This document shows, in pieces, positions 33,683 through 41,601 of a stretch of 64,000 nucleotides of DNA (its first letter is position 1; the number at the start of each line of letters is the position of its first letter). Made by a program: the position numbers and the translations under genes. The notes below the pieces were generated by a model. It was not told where the DNA came from, searched no databases, and was given only the letters and a program-made list of their open reading frames with translations. Source of the stretch: Rubrivivax sp. (GTDB lineage: Bacteria; Pseudomonadota; Gammaproteobacteria; Burkholderiales; Burkholderiaceae_C); contig SEFA01000010.1 of the NCBI GenBank assembly GCA_004210455.1, positions 18,849-82,848 of the forward strand, in the 5' to 3' direction.

Positions 33683-34270
33683 ATGAACAGGTCCAATCGT
33701 CGGGGCTTCCTCGCCTCCTCCGGCGCAATCGGCGCAATCGGCGCAATCGGCGCTTCGACCGTACTCGCTGCTCCGGACGCCTTGGCCCAGGCCAATCAAG
33801 GCAGGACGCCGGCCACCGAGGTGGTACTCGAATTCCTCAACAACACCGCCGCCGACAAGATCGAAGCGGCCGCTGAGCGACTCGTGGCGGAGGATGCCAC
33901 TTACATCTCGCTCAACTTCGAGAACAAGGACCTGAAGAAGATCCTGCCGTGGACAGGCACGCAAAAGGGGCGCAAGGCCTTCACCACCACGTTCCTCGGC
34001 GTCGCCAACTACTGGACCATTGAAGACTTCAGGATCGACGACGCCTTCGGCGCCGGTGAGAACGTCGCCGTCTTCGGCTCGTTCACGTACCGCTCGAAGA
34101 CGAGGGGCAAGTCGTTCACTTCGCCCCTCTCGATTCACGCCAAGGTGAGAGGCGGCAAGATCGTCTATTTCATGTTCATGGAAGACACCTTCGCGTCGGG
34201 GCGATCGTTCAGCGCCGGAGGCACGTGGCGGGTCAAGACCTTGCCCGACAGTCCCGAGATCCAGGTGTAG
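33683..34270 (+). CDS. Tat-exported SnoaL/NTF2-like protein
   Basis: A 195-aa protein with a twin-arginine leader (NRRGFLASS) followed by a Gly-Ala-Ile repeat and cleavage near ALAQA. The mature domain is the NTF2/SnoaL cone fold, close to limonene-epoxide-hydrolase-like proteins: an early helix (VLEFLNNTAADKIEAAAERLV), then LPWTGTQKGRKAFTTTF and strands ending in GKIVYFMFMEDT. Enzymatic activity is not assured. The ribosome site GAAGGGA precedes ATG 33683. It is convergent with the large effector gene. Confidence 0.85.
   Translation: MNRSNRRGFLASSGAIGAIGAIGASTVLAAPDALAQANQGRTPATEVVLEFLNNTAADKIEAAAERLVAEDATYISLNFENKDLKKILPWTGTQKGRKAFTTTFLGVANYWTIEDFRIDDAFGAGENVAVFGSFTYRSKTRGKSFTSPLSIHAKVRGGKIVYFMFMEDTFASGRSFSAGGTWRVKTLPDSPEIQV
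33722..33748. repeat. 9-bp tandem repeat in the Tat signal
   Basis: Three perfect copies of ggcgcaatc encode Gly-Ala-Ile in the hydrophobic core of the Tat leader; a fourth partial copy follows. In-frame length change would alter the leader's core. Confidence 0.9.
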
Positions 34271-34301
34271 GCGCGTCGTCTGATCGGCGAGGGAGCAGGA
34301 G

Positions 34302-37300
34302 CTACGCACGCACCGGCTGCGCGTCGATCGTGATCAGGTCGCGGCCGCCGTGGGCGGTGTTGATCTTCCCGCCCAGCGTGATCCTGCCGCCGCCGAGGAA
34401 GCGTTCCGCGAAACCTTGCGGGCCCGCATCCTTGTCCTCCGGCGACTTGGGCGTGGCCCGGAACTCGCCGCCGAGCGACGAGTCCCTGGACCGCTGGTTC
34501 GACTCGTTGACGAAGAGCCGGAACGGCTGCCAGCTCGATTCGTCCGACACATGCGCGGCGATCTGCTTCTGCAGCTCCTTGACCTGCCCGGCCGTCCCCT
34601 CGTCCGCCGGCGCGCCCGGCCGCTGCAGCACGTTCAGGCGCTCCAGGCAGGCGTTGATCGTGTCCGCCGCCTCCGGCGTGAGGCACTTGCGCTCGATGAA
34701 CAGCCGGTTGTTGCCCGGCGGCAGGTTGACCATCTGCTGCACGAAGCCCTTCAACGCCTCGTCGCCGCCGCGCAGCACGCCGTCCGGCCCGCGCTGGCCC
34801 AGCCGCGCCTGCCACGCGCCGCTCTCCTTGTTCACCAGCTTGATGAAGTCGTCCTGCACGGCGTACTCGCGGTGCTTGTAGGAGATGTTGGGCTTGACCT
34901 TGCCGTCCTCCGTCGTGATGCGCACGAAGCCGTTCTTCGCCTGGATCACCAGTTCCGTCTCCACGCCGACCTTGTGGCGCGAGAAGACGCCGACGTCGGG
35001 TTTGTCGTCCGGCTTGATCGTCGGGTGCGAGACGCCCACGCTCGCCGCCGCGCCCAGCGAGGTGCGCGACCCGCTGCCGGCCTGCACCGTCTGCATCCCG
35101 CCGGCCTCGTCCTTGGCCTTGCTGCGGTTCATGAAGGTGTGCCTGAGCCCGATGCCCGCCATGCCCGATGCGCCGAAGCCCTTCCCCAGCTTGCCGCTGC
35201 CGATGCCGTCCAGCCCGACCGAGCCCGTCACCTGGTGCGACTTGCCCTCGTTCCAGCCGAAGGAGATGTCGCGGTAGTCGCCGACCTTGCCCACCATCTG
35301 CGCCCACATTTCGCCGCCGTTGGCGGGCCGTGCCGGCCGTCCCTGCTGACCGTCCTGCCCCGCGAGCTGGAAGACCGAGTCGACGGTCAGCTCGCTCATG
35401 CGCTTCCAGCTGCCTTCGGGCGCCCGCATGGCCGCGGACTGCGCCGCCGTCAGCGAGGCCGTCAGATCGGCGTGCTCCACGCCCGTCTTGTTGGTGCGGA
35501 TCATCAGGCCCTTGCTGAAGAGGTGCGCCCCGCCGAGCCGGCCCATCACCTGCGCCGTCGCGCCCAGGTGCCCGACCTGCGCGCCGAAGCGCACGCCGGC
35601 GCCGCCCATCTCCGTCACCTTGGTCTCGTTGCCGAGGAAGATCACCCCGGTGTTGGACGCCACGCCCGCCTTCAGCACCGCCGTGCGGCTGTGGTCGACG
35701 TTGAACTCGCCCACCGGTGTGATGCCGGTGGTCAGTCCGCCGATGCCCTTCACGCTGGCCGCGCCATAACCGAACACGCCGCCGATGCCGTTCTTGCGTC
35801 CGTCGCTGTAGTCCGTCATGTCGCCGCCCGCGACGACGGTCACCAGCACCTTGCGCAGGATGTCCTGACGGCCCTGCGGCGTGGCGGCGTCGAAGTCGCG
35901 TTGCAGCTGATCGAGCTCGCCGTCCATCGCCGCCTTGCCGCGCAGGACCTTCAGGTCGCCCTGGAGCTGCGCGACCGCCGCCGCGCCGCCGGCCGGGACT
36001 GAGCCGGCCGCGCCCGAGGCGCTCAGCCGTCCGGCCCCCACCCAGTCGTTCAGCGTCGAGGGCAGCAGCGTCTTGTCCGCATGAGCCAGGGCATCGGCGT
36101 CCACGAGGGTCTGGTTCAGCGCCGGCGGCACGACCCGCGCCGGCGCCGGCGCGCCGGGCGCCGGGGGGACCGCGGGCGGCGGATTGGAGATCTCGATGTT
36201 GACGCGATCCGCGGCCGCGCCGATCTCGGCCTTCGTGAGCCGCAGCCCCTGCGTCAGGTCGATCAGGGGATCGGCGCCCGCAGGCACCTTCGCCTGCCAC
36301 GCGTCCATCACGGCCAGTCGCATCACCGCGCGGGTGCGCTCGTCGCCGGTCATGCCCGCGGCGTTGGCCCGCACGTCGTCGAGGAGCAGCGTCCTGCTCC
36401 GGTCCAGCGCCCCCTTGAGCCGCTTGGCATGCTCACCCGGCACCGTGCCGATCTCCGATCCCAGCGGTCCGGCCTGCATCAGCGTCTTCAACGGCGTCTT
36501 GTCCTTGCCGATCTTGCGCCGCAACCCCGCGCCCGCCGTGGTGAGCGGGTGGCTCTTCCAGTCCTGCAGACCGGGGCCGGACACCCCCGTCTTGCAGGCG
36601 AGGTCGATGTACTTGCAGAACTTGTGCAGCCGTTTGGCCATCAGGTGGAAGTCGGTGCCCGAGCCGCTTTCGGTGAAGCCGTTGCGCAGCGCGACGTACG
36701 CAGGTTTCATCGCCGCGTTCGCCTCGGGCCCGCCCTGCGCCCGGGTCTGGTTGGCCTCGGCGTAGAGGAAGGCCTGCGCGGCCAGCGTGGACCGGTGTTC
36801 GGGATCGCGCGCCCGCGTGGGGCCGCGGCGCATGTTGCCGGTGCCCAGGCGCGCGGGGTCGATCAGCTTGGCGTGCTCCGCGGCCGCCGCCGCACTGGCG
36901 CCCGGCGGCGCATTCGTGATCGCGTGGCGGAAGTCCCCCGGCGTCTGGTCCCCGCCGACGTGGAGGCCCTGCGCGAGCAAGGCGCTCTCGGCGCGCAGAC
37001 CGAGCTTGTAGTGCTCGACCGCATGCTCGGCATGCCGGCGTGTCTCGAAGGCCGTCATGTCCGCGGCGTGGGTCGCCTGTTCCGCCGCCGTGGCCTGAGG
37101 GCCGAGCGCTGCGGGCCTCGCCGCGGCCGGCGGCAGCGACAGGCCCTGCAGGTCCAGCAGGGCCTGCATGCCGCCGGAAGTCCCGGCGAGGGAGCGCTTG
37201 GCGGCATTGGCGAGCCTGGCCACGTCGGGGCCCGGTGCGGCCGCCGTCACGCCGGCCAGCGGCGACGGCGTGGCGGCGCGAGTTTGCATGCCCGGCAGCG

Positions 37301-39518
37301 CCGGTCCGCCGCCGCTCCACAGCGCGTTGTAGACCTGCGCGGCAACGGCCGGGTCGTTGGTGACCGTGCGCAGCGTCGTCGCGATCAGCAGGGCCTGCTC
37401 ATGCCGCAGCGGATGACCGTCGGGTCGTCCCGTCGGATCGGGATTGGGATGGTCGAGCAGCGCCTGCGCAAGTCTCGTGCCCACCGGGGTGGACTCTGTG
37501 GCGTGCGTGTCGCTCGCGAACATGCGCCCGACTTCGGACGCGAAGGCCTCCGCCTTGCCGAAGGCCGGCGGCGTCTGCGCCGGGCGGTGCGTCTTGATCG
37601 ACGCGTCCGTCAGCAGGTTCGCGGCGCCGCCGGCCGCGACCTTCACGTGCCCGTCGACCCGCTTGAGCGCGCCGTCGCTCAGGACCTTGTCCGTGGGTTG
37701 CCGGACCGGCGGCACGCCGTCGTTGAGCTTGGTCGGCGCGGTGCCGCTCGACGAGCCGCTGAACGGCCCCGCGGTGAAGTCGTACTTGGCCGGCGCCATG
37801 CGCCGCTCCATGGCGCCGAGGGGTCGGGTCAGCAGGTTGTCCTTGGCCTTGTGGCCGATGCCGCGCTCGTCCGGCGGCGGCGCCTCGGGCTTGGGACGGA
37901 TCTCTTCGCACAAGTCGTCGATGGCCTGCGAGATCCGTTCCTTCGCCCGATCGGCGGCGGGCGCGCTGTCGTTCTGCGCCTGCGCGCTGAGGCGGGCGGT
38001 GTTGTCCGCGATATCGGCCGCCGTCTGATGCTGATCCCGCAGCAGGTTGGCGGCGGTCTCGAGCGGCCCGCTCGTCGCGACGTCGTGCTGACGCGCGGCC
38101 AGGGCGGTCTGCTGGGTGTTCGCGTCGGTGAGGAGCAAGGCCACCGAGGCCCGCTGCCGCGTCATGGCCGCCTGCGCCAGCGCCAGGTCGTCGGTGGCCC
38201 GCCGGAACGCCCGGCTCGTCGGCGCCGGCGCGCCGGGCGTCTGCGGCGGCAGCGCCGCCTGGGCGGCGTTGAGCGCCTGCAGGCAGGCCTGCTCGTGGTT
38301 GTGCAGGTCACCACCGGGCTGCAAGCGAGCGTGCGCCTGCGCATGGCTGTCGACCGCCGCGTCGGTGACCGCCTGCTGCTTCGCCAGCGCGTCGCGATGG
38401 GTGGCGGCGGTGCGGGTGCGTTCCGCCGCCTGGGCCGTGGACTGGGCGAGCGTGCGATGCGCCTGCGTGGCGGCGAGCGCATCCGGCACCGCGGTCTGCG
38501 CGGCGGCTTCATGGGTCCGCAGGTGTGCCTGTTCCCGCGAGTTCGGAGCCATCAGCGGGGTCAACGCCGCGCTCGCGGTGTTGAGCCGCGTGACGGCGTC
38601 GGTGGCAGCCGTCACGCGCTGCCGTGCGGCGGCGTCGGCGGCGATGCCCGTCCGCTCGTTCGCCGTGGCGGTCGCCAGATTGCCGGTGTGCGTGTCGATG
38701 GCGGCCGTGTTGACCCTCTTGTCGTTCTCCGCGTCGGCGACCGCCTGCCTCAGTTGCTGGAGCCGCGTGTTCGCCGTGGCCCGGTCCGCGGTCGCCTGCG
38801 CGATCCGCTGCGCGCGCGTCGGCGGCACGGGTGTTCCGGCTGGGACCGGCTGAGCCGGAGCCTGCGGATCAGGCGGCGAGCGTACGGCACGTCGCAGGGC
38901 GCGCTCGGCGGTGGCCAGGTCCGACCGCGCCGTTCCGATGGCGGGATCGTTGCGGGCCGTGCGCACCGCGGCATCGAGCTGCGGCGCCTGCCTCTGCGCC
39001 GCATCCAGCAAGCCTTGATGGCGCTGAACCTCCGCACGGAGCGGCGGCAAGGCGGCGGCGGTCTGCGTGGCCTCCGTCTGCGCCGTCGCCAACGCCGTCT
39101 GGCGAAGCGGCCCCGCGAGCACGGCCGCGGCCGCGGCGGCGGTGCCGCGCTGCTGGAGGTCCTGGATCGATTGTCGACGCTTGCCGAGCGCGGCGTTGGC
39201 CGAGGCCTCGGCGTCCACATGCGCCGCCACCTGGCCGTGCGCGCCATGGGCCTGTCCCATCGCCGTCGCGATATCCGGCAACACGGGCGGTGTCTGCGGC
39301 TGGGCCTGCGTTTGCGCGCCGCGGCCGAACAGGTTCATTCGCGGTCGCTGGCTCTGCCGCGTGGCCACGGTGCCGCCGGCGGGGGTCAGGCCTTGCAGCG
39401 CGCCCGTCGTCGTGGCGTTCTGCGGGGTCGCGTTCTGCGTGCCGCCGGTCGTGGGGGCCGGTGTCGTCAGGGGCGGCGGCGGCATGCCGCCACGGCTGCG
39501 TGCGAAGAACTGGACCAT
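34302..39518 (-). CDS. Very large putative type III effector (1738 aa)
   Basis: An effector-like giant with no Sec signal. The N-terminal 60 residues are Pro/Thr/Ala-rich (a plausible type III signal). Residues about 80-600 are Ala/Gln-rich heptad coiled coil. A central helical region follows (600-1150). Residues about 1200-1600 are a Gly-rich, beta-strand-rich section with repeating GG-x-V/A strands (GGVFGYGAASVKGIGG, GGAGVRFGAQVGHLG). There are only a few Cys residues. A perfect PIP box lies 64 bp upstream of the ATG, so HrpB-type control is expected. The size resembles AvrE-class effectors, whose C-terminal part also forms a beta-rich barrel, but I see no diagnostic motif and leave the family open. 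Confidence 0.8.
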   Translation of the reverse strand: MVQFFARSRGGMPPPPLTTPAPTTGGTQNATPQNATTTGALQGLTPAGGTVATRQSQRPRMNLFGRGAQTQAQPQTPPVLPDIATAMGQAHGAHGQVAAHVDAEASANAALGKRRQSIQDLQQRGTAAAAAAVLAGPLRQTALATAQTEATQTAAALPPLRAEVQRHQGLLDAAQRQAPQLDAAVRTARNDPAIGTARSDLATAERALRRAVRSPPDPQAPAQPVPAGTPVPPTRAQRIAQATADRATANTRLQQLRQAVADAENDKRVNTAAIDTHTGNLATATANERTGIAADAAARQRVTAATDAVTRLNTASAALTPLMAPNSREQAHLRTHEAAAQTAVPDALAATQAHRTLAQSTAQAAERTRTAATHRDALAKQQAVTDAAVDSHAQAHARLQPGGDLHNHEQACLQALNAAQAALPPQTPGAPAPTSRAFRRATDDLALAQAAMTRQRASVALLLTDANTQQTALAARQHDVATSGPLETAANLLRDQHQTAADIADNTARLSAQAQNDSAPAADRAKERISQAIDDLCEEIRPKPEAPPPDERGIGHKAKDNLLTRPLGAMERRMAPAKYDFTAGPFSGSSSGTAPTKLNDGVPPVRQPTDKVLSDGALKRVDGHVKVAAGGAANLLTDASIKTHRPAQTPPAFGKAEAFASEVGRMFASDTHATESTPVGTRLAQALLDHPNPDPTGRPDGHPLRHEQALLIATTLRTVTNDPAVAAQVYNALWSGGGPALPGMQTRAATPSPLAGVTAAAPGPDVARLANAAKRSLAGTSGGMQALLDLQGLSLPPAAARPAALGPQATAAEQATHAADMTAFETRRHAEHAVEHYKLGLRAESALLAQGLHVGGDQTPGDFRHAITNAPPGASAAAAAEHAKLIDPARLGTGNMRRGPTRARDPEHRSTLAAQAFLYAEANQTRAQGGPEANAAMKPAYVALRNGFTESGSGTDFHLMAKRLHKFCKYIDLACKTGVSGPGLQDWKSHPLTTAGAGLRRKIGKDKTPLKTLMQAGPLGSEIGTVPGEHAKRLKGALDRSRTLLLDDVRANAAGMTGDERTRAVMRLAVMDAWQAKVPAGADPLIDLTQGLRLTKAEIGAAADRVNIEISNPPPAVPPAPGAPAPARVVPPALNQTLVDADALAHADKTLLPSTLNDWVGAGRLSASGAAGSVPAGGAAAVAQLQGDLKVLRGKAAMDGELDQLQRDFDAATPQGRQDILRKVLVTVVAGGDMTDYSDGRKNGIGGVFGYGAASVKGIGGLTTGITPVGEFNVDHSRTAVLKAGVASNTGVIFLGNETKVTEMGGAGVRFGAQVGHLGATAQVMGRLGGAHLFSKGLMIRTNKTGVEHADLTASLTAAQSAAMRAPEGSWKRMSELTVDSVFQLAGQDGQQGRPARPANGGEMWAQMVGKVGDYRDISFGWNEGKSHQVTGSVGLDGIGSGKLGKGFGASGMAGIGLRHTFMNRSKAKDEAGGMQTVQAGSGSRTSLGAAASVGVSHPTIKPDDKPDVGVFSRHKVGVETELVIQAKNGFVRITTEDGKVKPNISYKHREYAVQDDFIKLVNKESGAWQARLGQRGPDGVLRGGDEALKGFVQQMVNLPPGNNRLFIERKCLTPEAADTINACLERLNVLQRPGAPADEGTAGQVKELQKQIAAHVSDESSWQPFRLFVNESNQRSRDSSLGGEFRATPKSPEDKDAGPQGFAERFLGGGRITLGGKINTAHGGRDLITIDAQPVRA

Positions 39519-39582
39519 CGACCGTCCCCTGATGTCTTTCGCAAGACTGTGGGACGTAGTCCTTTCGGCGAATCGCGGCGGG

Positions 39583-39607
39583 CCGAAGCGGCTGTCGACG
39601 ATCCGAA
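39583..39607 (-). promoter_or_regulatory. PIP box of the large effector gene
   Basis: On the minus strand the sequence reads TTCGG, 15 bases, TTCGG: a perfect plant-inducible-promoter box (TTCGB-N15-TTCGB). A TACGTC-like -10 lies about 25-30 bp downstream and the start codon 64 bp downstream. HrpB/HrpX proteins bind such boxes. Confidence 0.85.
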
Positions 39608-39618
39608 GACGGCCGCGG

Positions 39619-40758
39619 TCAGGTCCGGGGCGGCAGGTCGGTCAGGACCTCGCGCAGCCGCTGGATGGCCCGCTCGATCGTGCCCGCGGCCGTGTCGGCC
39701 GCCTCGCGTTGATCGTCGAAGGCCCTGGCGCTGATCTCCGCACGCTCGTCCGCCTTGGCCGCCGCTCCCCGGCGCGCATGCCGGTTCTGCACCGCGGCCG
39801 CTTCGGCGCCCTGGTGGCGCATCAGGTCGTTGCGCCGCATCACCACGACGATGTGTTCGGCGTCGACTTCGCCGGCGCGCCGACGGACCTCGACCCGCTG
39901 CACCGCGATGGCCGCGCCGCAGTCCTGCGCCTGCCACTGCAGGCGCGCGCCCGGCGCGATGGCGGCCACCGCGTCGGCATGGGCCTGCACATGACGCGCA
40001 TGCTGCGCCAATTGAAGCGTCAACGCGTCGATGGCCGCATCCGTCTGGCCGATGTCCTCCACCACCCGCGCCGACGCGGCGACCGCGCGGCGGTGGTCCG
40101 ACAGCGCCTTCCTCGCATCGTCGAGCGCGGTCTCGGCCGCGCCGCTCAGCGCGGCCAGGGCCAGCGAATGCATGCGGGCGGTCCGGTGCAACGCGCCGAT
40201 CGCGTCGCGCAGCCGCATCTCCGCCGCCCGAGCCGCGTCCCGGCGCGTCAGCGCGGCCGCCTGCGCGTCCCGGTACGCGCCCGTCGCCCTCGCCAGGGCG
40301 GCGGCATGCTCCGACAGGCCGGGAGATCGCCGGCTCATGCGTTCCTCGCTGCGCCGCAGGCTGCCCGCGGCGTCGTCCAAGCCCTCCTGGGCGCGGTTGG
40401 TCGCGGCCTGACGCGCAATCAGCTCCGCCCCGGCGGCGCCGAGCGCAGCCGTCACCTGCTGCTGGATCACCAGGATCGCGCCCTCGCACTCGGCCTGGGC
40501 CGCCTCCGCCGCCAGCACCCGGTCCATGCGCATCGGCAGCGCCTGACGCGCGTCCTGCATCGCCGCGATCGCGGCGGCCAGCTCCTTCACGCGCAAGGCC
40601 TTCCGGGCCTGCATCAACTGCGCGGCCTGCCGCGCGCGCAGCCGGGCGGTGACAGAGGGTTGCGGGGTATTGGAGGTAACGAAGAGCCCTGCGGCGTCGT
40701 TGCTCGCGGCCGCGCCCATCGGCAGGGCAGCCGCCATCCCCTGGTGGAGTTCGAACAT
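39619..40758 (-). CDS. Coiled-coil putative type III secreted protein
   Basis: A 379-aa protein of unknown function, Ala/Arg-rich and almost wholly helical, with long heptad stretches from about residue 40 to the end and no signal peptide or membrane segment. The N-terminus (MFELHQGMAAALPMG) is apolar, Ala/Met-rich and suits a type III signal. The start has GGAGG 7 nt upstream and lies 65 bp from a perfect PIP box, so the gene is expected to be HrpB-regulated. It could be an effector, or a translocation accessory protein for the large effector gene immediately downstream. Confidence 0.75.
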   Translation of the reverse strand: MFELHQGMAAALPMGAAASNDAAGLFVTSNTPQPSVTARLRARQAAQLMQARKALRVKELAAAIAAMQDARQALPMRMDRVLAAEAAQAECEGAILVIQQQVTAALGAAGAELIARQAATNRAQEGLDDAAGSLRRSEERMSRRSPGLSEHAAALARATGAYRDAQAAALTRRDAARAAEMRLRDAIGALHRTARMHSLALAALSGAAETALDDARKALSDHRRAVAASARVVEDIGQTDAAIDALTLQLAQHARHVQAHADAVAAIAPGARLQWQAQDCGAAIAVQRVEVRRRAGEVDAEHIVVVMRRNDLMRHQGAEAAAVQNRHARRGAAAKADERAEISARAFDDQREAADTAAGTIERAIQRLREVLTDLPPRT

Positions 40759-40823
40759 CAAGCTTCCTCCCGTAACGCTTTCACACCACTGTGGATGTAT
40801 TCGCATCCGAAGGTAACCGTGAA

Positions 40824-40848
40824 ACGAAGCGTCCTTCGACCATGCGAA
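40824..40848 (-). promoter_or_regulatory. PIP box of the coiled-coil gene
   Basis: Minus-strand TTCGC, 15 bases, TTCGT matches the PIP consensus exactly. An AATACAT -10-like element sits about 23-29 bp downstream, and the start codon 65 bp downstream. Confidence 0.85.
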
Positions 40849-40875
40849 GGGGGCAAGACGTCCCTTGATCGAGGC

Positions 40876-41592
40876 TCACGGGAGGCTGCGGACCTCTCCT
40901 TGCCGATGCTTCTCCCCAGCCGCCTCCCCGGATGCCTGCTGAGGCCCGATGTCCAGCCACCCCGCCGCGATCATCACGACCAGCACCGCCACCGCCGCGA
41001 GCAAGGCGCCCCAGCTCGCGATGCGCATGCGCGGCGAGCGGCCGACGCGCTCCATGGCTTCGGGCCGGGCGCCGTCGATGCGCGCGGTGCTGCGTCCCGG
41101 CTGGATGCGCGACTCCGGACCGACGATGCGCCCCGTGCCGTCCGCCGCGTCGACGCCTTGCGCCCACACGTCGTCTTCCGGCGGCGCGGCGCGATGGGCC
41201 GACGACCCGCCGCGACGTGTCACCGGTCCGGACGTGCCGCGCGGCGGCGCCTTGCCCTTGCCGCCGCTGCCTGACGTGCGCGCCCCCGCCTTCCCGGCGC
41301 TGCTTTTCCCCGCGCCCTCCGATGCCGAGGCCGACGCCGTCGGCGTCGCCCCCGAACCCACCTCGTGCGACGATTCGCCGGAGACGCGCTCCTCCTCGGC
41401 CTCGTCCAGCAGATGTCGCGTCACCGCGCCCATCAACCGGCTGGCCGACGCGTGCCGGCGACCGCTGGCCTCATCTCTCCGACGTGCCGACGGATCCCCG
41501 GGCAGCGGTCGGATCTCTTCAGCGGAAGCGGCCGAGGACATCGCCGGCGACGCGACGGATCGCGCCGGCAGCCGGGGCGGATCGCCGCGCAT
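40876..41592 (-). CDS. Single-pass membrane protein following the hrpB-like gene
   Basis: Not recognised. The 238-aa product is mostly disordered (Ser, Ala, Gly, Arg) with one membrane helix near the C-terminus (IASWGALLAAVAVLVVMIAAGWL-like, about residues 192-213) and a short outside tail. It starts 9 bp after the stop of the HrpB-like regulator, so the two are co-transcribed. An in-frame ATG at 41541 (MSSAASAEEI) is an alternative start. It may be a T3SS regulatory or anchoring component; no known Hrp family fits. Confidence 0.65.
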   Translation of the reverse strand: MRGDPPRLPARSVASPAMSSAASAEEIRPLPGDPSARRRDEASGRRHASASRLMGAVTRHLLDEAEEERVSGESSHEVGSGATPTASASASEGAGKSSAGKAGARTSGSGGKGKAPPRGTSGPVTRRGGSSAHRAAPPEDDVWAQGVDAADGTGRIVGPESRIQPGRSTARIDGARPEAMERVGRSPRMRIASWGALLAAVAVLVVMIAAGWLDIGPQQASGEAAGEKHRQGEVRSLP

Positions 41593-41601
41593 CGCGCGGC
41601 C

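Noticed and set aside
34302-39518. Naming the giant effector AvrE, HopR or RipA
   Set aside because: Size and a beta-rich C-terminal part agree with AvrE-class proteins, but no diagnostic motif can be matched by eye.
36081-39734. A 1217-aa plus-strand frame opposite the large effector
   Set aside because: It is an Arg-rich antisense shadow. The minus-strand frame has a PIP box, a sensible start and protein-like composition.
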